A DNA stretch of 64,000 nt from Nymphalis io (taxonomy: Eukaryota; Arthropoda; Insecta; Lepidoptera; Nymphalidae): assembly GCF_905147045.1 (NCBI RefSeq), contig NC_065911.1:806001-870000 (forward strand), in the 5' to 3' direction. The notes beneath the pieces are model-generated. The model ran no database searches. It was not told the origin of the DNA and worked only from the letters and a program-made list of their open reading frames with translations. The position numbers and the translations under genes were made by a program. Shown here piece by piece: positions 32,921 to 44,852 of this stretch. Position 1 is the stretch's first letter, and every line of letters starts with the position of its first letter.

Positions 32921-33147
32921 TCAACACAAACTATGCCAATTGTGACCGCTAACCGTAATTGAAACCCTGAACCGATTGTATAACCCTCAAATAAGGATTT
33001 TCTAAATCCAATTTTAGTATTTAAATATTAACGAAGCTAATTAAGTGTAAATCTATATTGCTTGTATTTTGTAACAAAAACATTTTAGACCTAAAAATAT
33101 CTGTTATTTTAATAAAAGTCCGTATAATAAAATTTAAGTTTATATAG
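32921..33147 (+). other. Candidate 3' untranslated region
   Basis: AT-rich DNA between the stop and the poly(A) signals; it is free of repeats until the SINE at 33148. Confidence 0.45.
33111..33131 (+). promoter_or_regulatory. Two poly(A) signals
   Basis: AATAAA occurs at 33111-33116 and 33126-33131. Chance hits are common in AT-rich DNA. Their position, about 200 bp after a stop codon of an exon-like frame, gives them weight. Confidence 0.45.
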
Positions 33148-33243
33148 CGTCGACCAGACCCAATGGTTAGAGCGTTTGAATGTGACCCGTAGATTGTGTA
33201 TTCAAACCCCGAGCAAGTCCAATGCCTATTCACGTGCTTAAGT
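33148..33243 (+). mobile_element. SINE family A, piece 1 of a split copy
   Basis: The tRNA head 'ccagacccaatggttagagc', with 'attcaaaccccg' and 'cacgtgcttaa', is cut by the B insertion that follows. Confidence 0.7.
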
Positions 33244-33469
33244 ATTTTTTTTTTTATTTTATTGTAGAAAGTAGGCAGATTGACAATGAAATATTAACCA
33301 TCCCTTACATCGCCATTGCTCCACCGCCCATGGGAACTAAGAAGTTATATCCCTTGTGCCTGTACTTATACTGGCTAACTCATCCTTTAAGGCGAAACAC
33401 AACGATTGTAAGTATTGAGGCTTGGCTTAATACCTTGATGGACGTGCACATAGCCCAACCACCAAGTAA
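33244..33469 (-). mobile_element. Repeat family B nested in a SINE
   Basis: A T run, then 'aaccatcccttacatcgcca', 'tgggaactaagaagttat' and 'cccaaccaccaag'. It lies between two adjoining pieces of SINE A, with 'aagt' repeated at both borders. It is therefore younger than the SINE. Confidence 0.72.
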
Positions 33470-33945
33470 AAGTTGTGTTTATAATTCATCTTATTTTCGT
33501 TTTGCCCTGTACAAAAACTTAATATACCCAAAATAATTACATCCATCGTTCGTGTAATATGTATAGTAAAAAATTTAATACCATTGATGTATTTTCATGT
33601 TCCCTTTTAATTTAAAAAAATAACATGAATTAATTATTGAATCAATAAATTACAATTAGTTTTGTAATGTTATTATTATTATTATTATTTGTATTTAATT
33701 TTTAATTACTGTTACGAACTGGTTGTTTTTTTATATAATTGTTTCAAGTTCTTTTTTTTATCATTTTTGTCTCCCTATTTACTTTCTGCTTCTTATTTTT
33801 ATTATATACTAGTGGAAACTTGATTGGTTTATGAGTTATTTTATTATTATTTATTATTACTGTGTAACTGTACTGTTTGTTTCCCAAAAATCAAATAGAT
33901 AAAAAATAAAATCTCGTGCTCAGTGATGAAGAAAAACATCACGAG
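33470..33945 (+). mobile_element. SINE family A, pieces 2 and 3, second interruption
   Basis: 'ttgtgtttataattcatct' (33473-33491) continues the SINE. The next body segment, 'atctcgtgctcagtgatgaa', resumes only at 33911. The about 420 bp between them are AT-rich, contain an (ATT)n run at 33668-33690, and are bordered by 'atct' on both sides. This suggests a second, unidentified insertion; AT expansion is the alternative. Confidence 0.5.
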
Positions 33946-35269
33946 CTCCTAACCTTCACAAACGTAGACGAGACCTTAAATTCAAAATAATACAATAAGA
34001 TCAAACGATCAATCTTACTGTTAAATTGCTATTATTATTTTTAAATATTACAAAATCGAATGTCGAGTCTCATGTTTCAACTTAACTTTGATCTTCTATT
34101 TTGAGCCGGTCACAATTTTACAAACTATGAGTTAGTGGTGGTGGTGTATTATGTCTGTGTCATGGTTGAAGGATTTAATAAGCCATCTTATTTTGGATTG
34201 CATTATATTGTGTGTCTGGGTGCTGTCTATCTGTAAATCAAAAACGTGGCCATCGCTGGACGCTCTGCAAATGTAAAACATTATTATGATGGTTAAGGAA
34301 TGAATTTATATTTTTCTTATTATTATTATGCAACACGTATGTCGAAGCATGACAGCGGAGACAGTTTCATGTCTTATAATGTCACAGCATACAAGTCGGA
34401 CTTACACCCATGGTGCGCCATCAATCATCTGTAACACGGTTCTATAAAAACAATGAAAATTAGAAAAGGATATTGAATTAGAAGAGAGTGTTGAATATGG
34501 ATTTCGATGGTAATTTTGTGTACGTAAGGTTATTCTACAATTAGATAATTCATAGACGATAACACAATTTCTTTATTCCTGTCTGATTTTGTAAGTTGAA
34601 GTTGTGACATTTGACAAAAAATTCACTGATTTTCTTGTGATGGTTCGTTTAGATCGGGGTATTTTCTTTTCTGAACTGATGTTAATTTAACCTTTAAACA
34701 AGAGTATAGAAAAAAAGTTTAACCTTTAAACAAGAGTATAGAAAGTTCGTGACAGGGCAAACGATGTCAAAGATAACAAGATAGTTTTAAATTCACAAGA
34801 GTTTGTCTAAAACACGCAGGAATCAATAAGTACATAAAAATAAAGTTAGTAAATGATGTGAAAGTTTCGCAAACACCTCACAAAATGTAAATCGGATCGT
34901 ACAAGCGTTGCTTTTGTTTTCTTCTCAGTAACAGATCGGAATGCAACTAAGTGCAGAGAAACTTGCTGAAATAAAAACGTATTTGACGTGGAACAAACAG
35001 GACAAATATAAATTCCGCAAGTTCCGGACGGCTTTTAATCTGATTCGCTCGAATAAGCGAAATGTTTCCTAGATGCACTTCGACGAAATTTTGTTGACAC
35101 TTCTTTATAAATAGTTTTCTACTTTTATTTATCTACAGATGTTGCTTCTGATAGAAGAGAGAGGAGGATATTTGAAAATATTATTAATTGTTATCGTAAT
35201 CGATAGCTGACAATGATTTAATTACTTAAATTTAAAATAAGTCAAAATGAAGTTATTTATTAAAAAAAG
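33946..35269. other. Non-coding stretch
   Basis: No gene was found. It holds a 27-bp direct repeat at 34686-34744 (listed separately) and no clear SINE or B sequence. Confidence 0.4.
34686..34744. repeat. Tandem duplication, 32-bp period
   Basis: 'tttaacctttaaacaagagt' plus the next seven bases occurs at 34686-34712 and identically at 34718-34744. Confidence 0.9.
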
Positions 35270-35521
35270 TGGGTTCAAACCCAGGCAAGCACCACTGAAT
35301 TTTCATGTGCTTAATTTGTGATTATAATTCATTTCGTGCTTGACGGTGAAGGAAAACATCGTGAGGAATCCTGCATGTGTCTAATTTCATTGAAATTATG
35401 CCACATGTGTATTCTACCAACCCGCATTGGAGCAGCGTTATGGAATAAGCTCCAAACCTTCTCCTCAAAAGGGAGAGGAGGCCTTAGCCAACCAGTGGGA
35501 CATTCACAGGCTGTTACTGTA
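35270..35521 (+). mobile_element. SINE family A, 5'-truncated
   Basis: It starts inside the B box, 'gtgggttcaaacccagg', and is otherwise close to the full copies, ending 'ggctgttactgt'. The missing A box makes this copy transcriptionally inert on its own. Confidence 0.82.
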
Positions 35522-35799
35522 ATGATTATATTTATCTAAGAATTAAGTTTTATAATATGCTCGATATATATAATATTATAATACATTCTATACACTACAA
35601 TTATTGCTTAACTTGAAAGGATGGTACAGTTTATTTTGTACCATTTAGTTTGTTCGTTGCATTTTTTTAATCAACCTTTTTAAAAACCATCTGTCAAAAA
35701 CACGCCGAATAATAATCCTTTACGCCTTTTCTAACTTTTTAATTGTCCCTTTCATTTTCATCTCCAGAGGCAAATTAGTCACCCTCATTACATGTGTTG

Positions 35800-35940
35800 G
35801 GAAACGTAAAAAGTTCCCTAACTGGGGTCGGAGTGAAAAGTTATGGTGAAATAAATATACTGAACTCTTTATGGTCAAGCCTTTGTGCATTTTATTACAA
35901 TTATACGGGAATACTCCCGGTCGTTGGAAGAATACACTTT
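35800..35940 (+). repeat. Dispersed repeat F, copy 1
   Basis: 'gtgaaaagttatggtgaaat' followed by 'aaatatactgaactcttt' and 'cctttgtgcattt' matches the order at 39255-39420 and 40545-40680. The class is unknown. The surrounding 90-codon frame is not supported by any motif. Confidence 0.45.
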
Positions 35941-36059
35941 GAAAGAATAGTTTTTTTTTGCAAGAGTTTTTTCAAACTTGCTTTTGTCGGATTCCGCTGT
36001 GTTAAAGAGCCCGTATGGTTTGCTTTAATTCCCTTTGTTCGTTTCATTCTCTTCAGCTG

Positions 36060-36537
36060 CGAATAATTTAATTATCCCTCAGTGAGTTTCTTTACACTCG
36101 TTTCAGTTTATTAATGATTATTATTGACTTAGCTTCTATTTTTTTTACTTTTGTTAAGAAGACCAAATTTTACGTCATTCAAACATTCATTCATGAATAA
36201 TGCTTTATTCAGTTCTATTCTTGTTCTTTGAATCTTTTTCGAAAGTATTTTTTCATGCAAACTATTCGGTTCGGCTCAAAAAACAAATGCCTTTACAGTA
36301 TAAATAGACATGAAAAGACTGATGAAAATTTTGTATGTACTTTAAATATTTCGAGTAAATGTTTGAAGCCAGTTTTAAAGTCATTAAAAAAACTTAATTT
36401 ATGGTTTTATTTTTATCTTTAGGTATTATTAAACAATAATAGGTCTATTATTATCAGTTAAAGTAGATGAGTCATATACATAAATACCAGTCTATTCGAG
36501 AATTGTAATCATTCAGTTCATTAAATCTTATCAATGA
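36060..36537. other. AT-rich spacer
   Basis: No feature with support. Confidence 0.4.
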
Positions 36538-36791
36538 AACTGAGATGACCAAGTGGTTAGAACAAATGAATCTTGACCGATTATTTATGTAAGTCCAAGC
36601 TAACAAAGATAAATTTTCATTAATTTGCAATTATAATTTATTTCGTGCTCGGAAACATGGCAAGAAAATCCTGTCTGTGTCCTGTCCATCAGCCCGCAAT
36701 AGAGCAACGTGCTACAAACTCCAAACCATCTCCATAAAATAAGAGATGGCTCAGATTAGCCCATTTGTGGAACAATCACAGGCTGTTTAAA
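36538..36791 (+). mobile_element. SINE family A, old copy
   Basis: 'gagatgaccaagtggttaga' to 'ggaacaatcacaggctgttt'; both ends are recognisable, but about a quarter of positions differ from young copies. Confidence 0.65.
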
Positions 36792-36799
36792 TTGTAATT

Positions 36800-37457
36800 T
36801 CACTAAAATGTGGGGTTAAAGTGGCAACCACTATAAACACTGCGTAACAAACTCTTATCAAATCAATGTCCCAATCAGTCAATAGAGCAGATGCAAAACT
36901 TAAAGGAATAAAACTTATTCAATACGACACGCAAACTAAATACAAATTCCTAAAGTTCGGAAACGTTTGTAGTTAGTATTTTATTTTTTAAGGAAATTTT
37001 GTCGACGATTTTTGTATATCGATGACGAATTTATTACTTCTTTTTAAGGACTTATAATTTAATAATTGAAAACTATTTTTTATAGTATTATAAGTAATTT
37101 TAATGACCTCAAGAAAATCGCAAGACCCAAATATACAGTGTAGTACCAGTGTAGAACCAGTGCTTTGGAAATGCCTAGTCCAGCAGTGGATAACGATTGA
37201 AAAAGTTATAGAGCAATTAATCTGGGCTACAACTCACTCACCTGTTAGGTGTTCTACCTCCACAATAAATCTACATCTTAAACTTTATATCTTCCGACGT
37301 ATGTGGTATTTATTATTAAATGTAAATAAAAATTCACAGTAACAAATAATTGCTATCATTGTAAAAGTTCACTGATAATCCCTCAATTATTTGATTAAAT
37401 TCGTTCATATAGTTTTAAACCCACTTAAAAGACGGTGTTATATAAAAATTCTCTTGT
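36800..37457. other. Non-coding spacer
   Basis: A 79-codon + strand frame (37103-37342) has no motif. Words shared with 34985-35035 ('aaattcc..aagttc') hint at an old dispersed repeat. Confidence 0.35.
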
Positions 37458-37468
37458 GATACAGAATA

Positions 37469-37772
37469 ATAAGTCAAGATGGCCCAGTGGTAAGAACGCG
37501 TGAATCTTAACCGATGATCGTGGGTTCAAACCCGGGCAAGCACCACTGAATTTTCATGTGCTTAATTTGTGATTATAATTCATCTTGTGCTTTACGGTGA
37601 AGGAAAACATCGTGAGGAAACCTGCATCTGTCTAATTTCACTGAAATTCTGCCACATGTGTATTCCACCAACCCGCATTGGAGCAGCGTGGTGGAATAAG
37701 CTCCAAACCTTCTCCTCAAAAAGTGGAGAGGAGGCCTTTAGCCCAGCAGTGGGACATTCACAGGCTGTTACG
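37469..37772 (+). mobile_element. SINE family A, young, 11-bp TSD
   Basis: A full-length, closely conserved copy between perfect duplications 'gatacagaata' at 37458-37468 and 37773-37783. The complete head with both promoter boxes makes it a plausible source copy. Confidence 0.9.
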
Positions 37773-37784
37773 GATACAGAATAG

Positions 37785-38664
37785 TCTTAACTAGTTCTTT
37801 TGCGGCTAATAAATTAGTGACTTCCTTCCTTACAACTTCCAACGAGACCTTATGCGCAAAAATCCTAAAACTTTTAAGGAAAGCGTTCGGAATTAGAATA
37901 AAAATGTGGATATAACGTTCGAACTTGTTCCCTGCATCTAGCTAAATGTCTGTTCAGCTCTTTTGCGGAACATTGTAATGGAATGCCTTTTTGTTAGGTT
38001 TACTTGTTTAAAAGAACATTTATATTTTAAAATGTTTCCTGAATTTTTTTCGAAACCAATACAATGAAATCATGAAATCATACCTAAACTTTTAACAGAA
38101 AAAATAATGGAGTGTCCGTTCTTCCATCGGTTTGTCTGTTGTAGATATCTATACAAAAGATGTATTGACGATATCGTTTTTTTAAATAAAATTTAAAACT
38201 ATCACTAGTTATTCATTAATAAATTCACCGAGATACCGAGAAGAACTGACACTGAGGCTCAGTAGATACTTTGTTTTATTATCGTATAAGTTATATAGTT
38301 ATTACTCTTATTTTATCCTAAAAACACAGTTTTTCATCAGTTATATTTACTTGTCTGTTATTTCTTTTTTGATATTATTAATGTGCTTTCTTTGCAAATA
38401 TAAATTTATTCTGCATTTGCAATTACTTGTTTTTAAATTCTGCAGTCTTCTCGAGCTGCTGATGCGCAGGCTTCGAATTAACATTAAAAACAAACAAATT
38501 AATAAAACCTATTGTACTTTATTTACGAGTATATCCGATAAAAATAATGGATTTAATTATAATTAAAACCTGCTATAGCAGGTTCTCGTGTAGAATTTAT
38601 TTGTAATTTATAAAAAATATTTATTAAATAAAGGGTACGTATTTCGTTTCTTTCTATTTCTATT
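37785..38664. other. Non-coding AT-rich stretch
   Basis: Frames up to 71 codons show only low-complexity hydrophobic residues. Nothing is supported. Confidence 0.4.
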
Positions 38665-38750
38665 CAGTAAAAATGATATTCTGAACCGCTGATAGCACTT
38701 GACGATACAAAAGTACTTGTAAAGTCTGTTTGAATAAAAATGTTTTGATT
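38665..38750 (+). mobile_element. LINE 3' end, family E
   Basis: 'tctgaaccgctgatagca', 'gacgatacaaaagtacttgt' and 'gtttgaataaa' keep the family E order. Confidence 0.5.
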
Positions 38751-38754
38751 GTTG

Positions 38755-39254
38755 GAATGGTTCGCTTCACTAAATCAGAGTAGCGACACTTACTACAACA
38801 TAAATCATTAAATTGAGCGTGTTCAAAGCACGTCAATATAACCTCTTGATCCCATAATCATTTATATTAAAAAAAAAACGGAAGAAAACATATGTATATG
38901 AATTTGCATATTGAATTTGACATTTTATCTACCGCTCTAAATGCCAGCATAAGCGATAATGCGTTCTGTTACCCCATTTATATTATTCTACAACTACTTA
39001 ACAGCTATTCTACCAAACTAAAAAAGGTTGACAAAATGAGGAGAAAAAGTTACGGATCTGTTTTGTCTTTGCCTATATATGTAGAGGTTAATTTAAAAAT
39101 AAAGAGAAGTTTTTGGGATTATTATTCTGTGTACTGAATACGTGGTATTACATAATTCTTAAACTTTGCACGAGCAATGCTGACGGGAAGTATTAGCTTA
39201 ATAAATTCAACCTTTTTTTTCCTTTATTAAAATGATTAATCTCCCTAATTACAT
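38755..39254. other. Non-coding AT-rich stretch
   Basis: An 81-codon + strand frame at 38892-39137 lacks recognisable domains and splice context. Confidence 0.35.
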
Positions 39255-39420
39255 ATGGTGTTAGAATGCAAAAAAAGTTTTACCCAAAAGCGGCTTTCGG
39301 TGAAAAGTTATGCTCGAATAAATATCCAAAACTCCATCGAATCCTGAACTCTCTATACTCGTAGAATAAAAACACTGGGACAGCTCACCGTTACCGGCTT
39401 GCGCTCAAAAGAGAGCATTT
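39255..39420 (+). repeat. Dispersed repeat F, copy 2
   Basis: 'gtgaaaagttatgctcgaat', 'aaatatccaaaactc' and 'tagaataaaaacactgggac' align with the other two copies. Confidence 0.45.
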
Positions 39421-39626
39421 TTAGTTCTGTAGTTATATAAAAATCGACCAGACTTCGAATGGATACAATATGGATTTTATTGGAGACTTTTTTTTAAGTA
39501 GAAATTACACAAATGTTATAACACTATTCGTATCGTACTATATTAGTAATAATTAAGTTTTAAAACAAACTTATTTTGGCGTGATGAGAATGTATTTTGA
39601 TGAGTTCTTCTAATCTAATATATACA

Positions 39627-39756
39627 ATGAGATGACCAAGTGGTTAAATCTTATATGAAACTTGCAGGTTCAAATGCGAGTAAAGGAATTTTTGTGTGTT
39701 TACGTGCTTGACGTAAAGAAATGTGTCGGATGAAAATCTGCCACATTTTCAAACAT
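39627..39756 (+). mobile_element. SINE family A, internally deleted remnant
   Basis: Head 'gagatgaccaagtggttaaa' and B box 'caggttcaaatgcga', then a jump to 'gtcggatgaaaatctgccac'. Confidence 0.6.
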
Positions 39757-40544
39757 GCCTTCGGCATTAGCCATAGATGCATGTTAGCACTATAAAAAGT
39801 GTTAACTATTTCTAACACCATTTGGTGATAAAATGTCTATTATGGTTTTCATCATCAAGGAGCGGATGCGTCAAAATCACGTTACAGAGAAATGATGGTT
39901 GGGTGGGCCCCCACGAACCCCCACGAACTTGCAAAAAGCTCTAAGCCCTTTTAAATTGTTAAATATTTTTGCCAAGAATGCTTAAAGACGTTTTAAAAAT
40001 ATATTAAATTTTCAATAACGGTAACACTCCTAATGTTTTAAGTTTTCTTAAACTTAATTTGATGATTTTTATTATGTTATAGTATACATATATATCTTTA
40101 TTTTTTAATATTTTAATGTTTGCGAGTGTTTCTTACCGTTACGTTACGATATAATAAGTAAATAAACTTAACATCCCACCTGGGTGGAACAACTTCATTA
40201 TATATTATACTGCTTAACTTACTTACTTGGTATGGCTGTGTTTTGGTTTGAACTTTAAGTAATCCAACAAGTTTTCAAATATACATAAGATCTTATATCC
40301 AAAATAAATCTCACGGTCAACATCACACTTTCTGTAAGGTGGTGTTCTTCTAGCACCAGGTAAATATTACCACCAAGAGCTCTTACTCCTAGCTTCCTAA
40401 AATAAATATTTTTTATACCGGTTAAGAATCAAAGCAACCTAATTGATCATTGTTTGTGTTTCACATTTTAATCGTTTTCTCACTTTATTTAATATTCAAA
40501 AGGAAAACCTACTCTAATTGTAAGGCTTAGAGCAAAAGTACTAA
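39757..40544. other. Non-coding spacer
   Basis: 'ggagcggatgcg' at 39859 recurs in 24713 and, altered, at 59081; otherwise nothing is supported. 'ccccacgaa' is doubled at 39912-39930. Confidence 0.35.
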
Positions 40545-40680
40545 AAATATTCCAATCAAAGAGCGACCGTCAGTAAAAATTATGCACGAATAAATATTCA
40601 AAACTTTTTCTGTCGAAACCTTTGTGCTCTTCGCTAGAATAAAAATATGCCAGAATACCGGATACGAGCTTAGAGGAGTG
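40545..40680 (+). repeat. Dispersed repeat F, copy 3
   Basis: 'aaattatgcacgaataaata', 'ttcaaaactttttc' and 'cctttgtgctcttcg' match copies 1 and 2 in order. Confidence 0.45.
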
Positions 40681-41080
40681 GGCTCTGCTGCGAATACGAA
40701 AACTAAATCAATCTGTTATTTTAAAAGGGAAGAATCGAATTATATATACAACTTCATATTGAAACTTTGGAATGAACGGTTCAAAATCGATTGATATATT
40801 TTTACACGACTGCCCAAAAAAGTGGATAATTTTTTCAGGGTTCATGTATGTGAAGTTATTTATTCCAGCATAACTTTTTAATGCCTGAACAGATTTCAAT
40901 GTCGTTCGTTTAATGAGTATCGTTCGAATCCTTACATCATCACGAGTGAGTCAAGTATATATATTATTTTAAATATGTTTAATATAGCAGGGCAGTCGTA
41001 TTTTCTAATTAGATAATTTCGCTATATAAAAATATTTTTAATTTTTATATAATATGTATAATATATATATTTTATATAAT

Positions 41081-41127
41081 AGATGGCAATCCATTTGAAT
41101 CCGTGACATTCAAATGGATTGCCATCT
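41081..41127. repeat. Perfect foldback, 20-bp arms, 7-bp loop
   Basis: 'agatggcaatccatttgaat' at 41081-41100 is followed after 'ccgtgac' by its exact reverse complement at 41108-41127. No transposon ends surround it. Confidence 0.95.
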
Positions 41128-41129
41128 AA

Positions 41130-41450
41130 ATGGCCGCTATGGTTGCCCAACATGTTAATTTTTTTTAACCAGCCCATGCGCACGTTCGGCGCTGGCGATG
41201 TCCTGAGAGCAAGAGACCAAGTGTGTTACTCGACAAACGATCACGCGCACTACTGATAGATCTAGACACGCGGTAGCGTGTCAAGCCAAGTTCAAGCTAA
41301 CATAACTGGCGAGCAGCACCGTATGTAATATTGTATATGATGATATATGATAACCATTTGGCTCCATTTGACCTCCTCATAACTCAAAAACTATTTCACA
41401 TAAACATGTCAAATTTGGCTTAAGTATTGACTTGTGAGATACATATGTAC
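41130..41450. other. GC-richer unexplained stretch
   Basis: 'cccatgcgcacgttcggcgc' and the following 130 bp are GC-richer than the surroundings but have stops in all frames. Confidence 0.35.
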
Positions 41451-41735
41451 AGGTGGTAGAGCTTTGTGCAAGCTCGTTTGGGTAGGTACCACCCACTCTT
41501 CAGATATTCTACCGCAAAACAGCAGTATTTGGTATTGTTGTGTTCTGGTTTGAAGGGTGAGTGAGCCAGTGTAATTACAGGCACAAGCGACATAACATCT
41601 TAGTTCCCAAGGTTGGTGGCGCATTGGTGATGTAAGCGATGGTTAACATTTCTTACAATGCTAATGTTTATGGGCGTTGGTGACCACTTTCCATCAGGTG
41701 GCCCATATGCTCGTCCGCCTTCCTATACTATAAAA
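41451..41735 (+). mobile_element. Repeat family B, full-length
   Basis: 'aggtggtagagctttgtgca' to 'cttcctatactat' plus an A-rich tail. Confidence 0.85.
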
Positions 41736-41739
41736 GAAA

Positions 41740-43547
41740 TAAAAAATATGTGTTACATATTTTATAAACACAACTCAAACAGTTATTAAGATATTAACGT
41801 GCAAAAATCGTTAATATAAAATATGAAAACTAGCCAAGTCAGACCTTAAGCTTCAATATATTATTCTGAGTTATAAAAAGAAATGGTATTTTAAGTTGTT
41901 ATAAAATATTTTGTTATTATAAATAAATTTCAGGACTGACCGTTGAACTTGGCACCCATTTAGATCTCATTTCATTTGTAGTTGAAGTCAACAACCAAGG
42001 CATATATCATAATATTGAACTTAGCTCTCATTTCACATTTATGTTTTTGATGGGATACACCGTTATATGTTTATATTTCGTCGTGACAATTTAATAATTT
42101 ATTTATATTTATGTACAGATATTTTTATAAAATACGAAATTAAAATAAAAAGTACAAAATACACATTACAAATTGAAAGTAAAAACACGCCGTCTAAAAG
42201 ATTGTCCTGTGGCATTGTACCCAAGACGCTGGCACTATTGCCTCTCTGCACTGCTGGACTCAGCCTTTGGGCTAAATAAGCGCCAGCTACCAGAAGTGTG
42301 GATTTTGTCGTGTATTTATATACAACTGTATAATAAAATAGGTACCCGTCTTATATTTTCACAACTTGATGTCTGACAACCTATAAGACGTCAATCACGT
42401 TGTGTGGTGTTGCCATTCTAATAAAATAAGTGACGTCATATACCCGCGTAAATTGATTATCTCTATCGTATATATATTTTAATCAATACGATTACTTTAT
42501 TTATTTATCAAAAGTCTTCTTCTTGTTACACTCATAATTCATCTCATTTCTTGTCGTAGTTGTTTATCCGTAAAAAATGTATACCTATCTCTTTCATCCC
42601 AAAAATGCTATGTACTTATATTTTTTAATTAAGTCAAAGCTACTTCGTTTTGATGTATTTAATATAATTTGATCAATTGGTAACAATTCTTTCTTCATTT
42701 TCGTTTTTCATATCGAAATTAAATCTTTGTCGTGTCGAATACAAATTTCGCTTAAAACATTTATTTATACATTTTGTACTCGTATTACCAATTTGTTGTA
42801 TAGCGTGCTTTATAACCTTAAACTAATTTCTCACGGAAGTCTTGTCATTATGAATAATGCTATAATTTAAATTAATAATGCTTAATGTTTGAAGTTTGTA
42901 CTATGAGCTCGTTATAAGTGTTTATTTTTTATTTGTTACAGAAAGGCTCTTTATTTTAGTACTTTAACACGTTTAATAGTAACTAACAAATGTTAATCTA
43001 GTTTTAATATTGTAGTATCGTTTAGCAACTTTCCCAGTATATGTGGTTCCGTGGAGTGATTGTTTGAGGCAGGAAATGCCTTGAAAATCGCGCTGTTGCG
43101 AATTTTTAAGCATCGAGATGGTGTTGATGTATTTCAGTATTCTGACGCGATGTGCGATGGTGAAACGTGCGGGGTTAATCCGTGAAACATGCATTGTTTG
43201 ATTCTCATCTCAAGGTTGCATAACAAAAATGTAGTGCAGTTTATTGCATTTAAGCTATATAAAGTATTTTTATAATTATATTTTTTTAAGACTATGATGA
43301 ATAACTATGGTTCTTTCTTTATTAAGTTTTTTCTCTTCCTTAAGATTGCCTAAGGGCCCTCCTTTATATCATCTTTGTTTGTATTTTATTTTATTTTTAG
43401 CTTTATTGGAGAATAAAGAGTACTTTTTCACTGAACAAAACGTGTTTTTTTTTTTAATTATTTACTTTAATTTATATGAATATTAATTTATATTCTACGC
43501 ATATTTTGAACTACAAGTCTAGGCTTTTCATAGCATAAGACACCATC
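41740..43547. other. Long non-coding stretch
   Basis: Two mildly GC-richer patches (42180-42300 and 43020-43195) have frames up to 73 codons on either strand, none with a known motif. The first resembles worn LINE sequence ('tgcactgctggactcagcct') but cannot be assigned. Confidence 0.35.
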
Positions 43548-43720
43548 ATAATCAGCCTGTGTTCATCCACTCTGGACATACGCCTCTCCCAGAGCACGCC
43601 ACTGAGCCCGATGTTCAACTGTTATTCTTCAACCCACAACAGCCAGTTTTGGTAATTCGTAATTCTACCTTACCTGAGAAAGTCACACCCAGGTTTTCAC
43701 ATTTGGCAAGACGCTGTGAG
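43548..43720 (-). pseudogene. RTE-type LINE 3' fragment
   Basis: On the + strand 'atcagcctgtgttcatccac', 'tctggacatacgcctctccc' and 'gcacgccactgagcccgat' are, in reverse complement, the last coding part and end of RTE LINEs ('..gtccag..gtgga..' near the 3' end, compare 6195-6222). The frame is broken by changes, and only about 170 bp remain. Confidence 0.55.
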
Positions 43721-43724
43721 ATAT

Positions 43725-44107
43725 CTGTCAACATACAAACAATAAAATACTATTTAAAATAAAATAGTAAATAGTTATCGTTTTAATTTAATTTTATATA
43801 TTTAAGCATAAATATTCTCCCCTGAGGCCGCTTGCCCGCTTGTAAAACAAGTTCGAACAAGTTGAATTCCTCACTAAACTTCCAACAAGTAAAAGAATGA
43901 ATGAACGATATAAAACACTTCACTTCCCGGCCAATTAGGGATATTAATTAGCTAAGAATCTATTCATGAACAACTTCGGAAGTAAAATTAATTTGTTGAT
44001 TAGACTCATTTTAAGAAGTGATTATTTCGTATTGTTAATTAAAATTCAAATCGATGTGTGTAACAAGTTAAAAATGAAAAAGTAATTGTAATTATTAAAA
44101 TAAATGA
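43725..44107. other. Non-coding spacer
   Basis: No supported feature. Confidence 0.4.
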
Positions 44108-44205
44108 AGATAAATCTGACACATGTGTATCCCGAAGTTCCGAACCTCAAAAGGACTTCTCCTTTTCGGCCTTAGCCTAGTCTACCAATTACAGGCTAAT
44201 ACCTT
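44108..44205 (+). mobile_element. SINE family A, 3' fragment
   Basis: 'ctgacacatgtgtatcccg', 'cttctccttttcggcctta' and 'ttacaggcta' are the body end only. Confidence 0.55.
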
Positions 44206-44209
44206 GTAA

Positions 44210-44852
44210 CACTTTCATTATAAAGCGAAGCACCCGTTAGTTAAATAAAATATATATAAAGAGAGAACATTTAGTCAAGGCTCAGCTAAACTTTACCTGG
44301 TTATTTTGGTCCCAAAATTAACATTAATGAATAGTAATGAAGACAACAGAGAGCGTTGACAATTCAGAAACCTTAACTTCCATAATAGACTAAATTTAGA
44401 TCCACTTGCGAACAAGTTTCGGATATAAACAACTTATTAGGAATGGCCCGAAAACAGCGTTTAATAAACATAAAGAAACAAACGGCAAATTCTCACTGAG
44501 AAATCATAATAAGTTGAAGATGAAACAAACTCGGACGGATATTAAAATATTAATTAGTTATGATGATTATACAAGTTATTAACACATCAAATCAATACAC
44601 ACTTTATTCAAGAATACTCTCACAGGCACTTTCGTATCGTCGTAAGTTAGCACCGGTTCGAAATGTAGACTCTACCCAAAATAATCCTACAAGAAATTCA
44701 GTAGTTCCGACTTTAATTATATACGTATGCAAATATATTCATAAATAAAATTATTATTTTTATCCTGCATGAAAATCAACGGATTCTTCCGCGCGTTTTT
44801 ATCATATAATATTTTTTTTATTACGTAATTCTAATTAATATTGTTTTGATTT
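44210..44852. other. Non-coding spacer
   Basis: AT-rich sequence. A 62-codon frame at 44560-44748 carries no motif. Confidence 0.4.
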
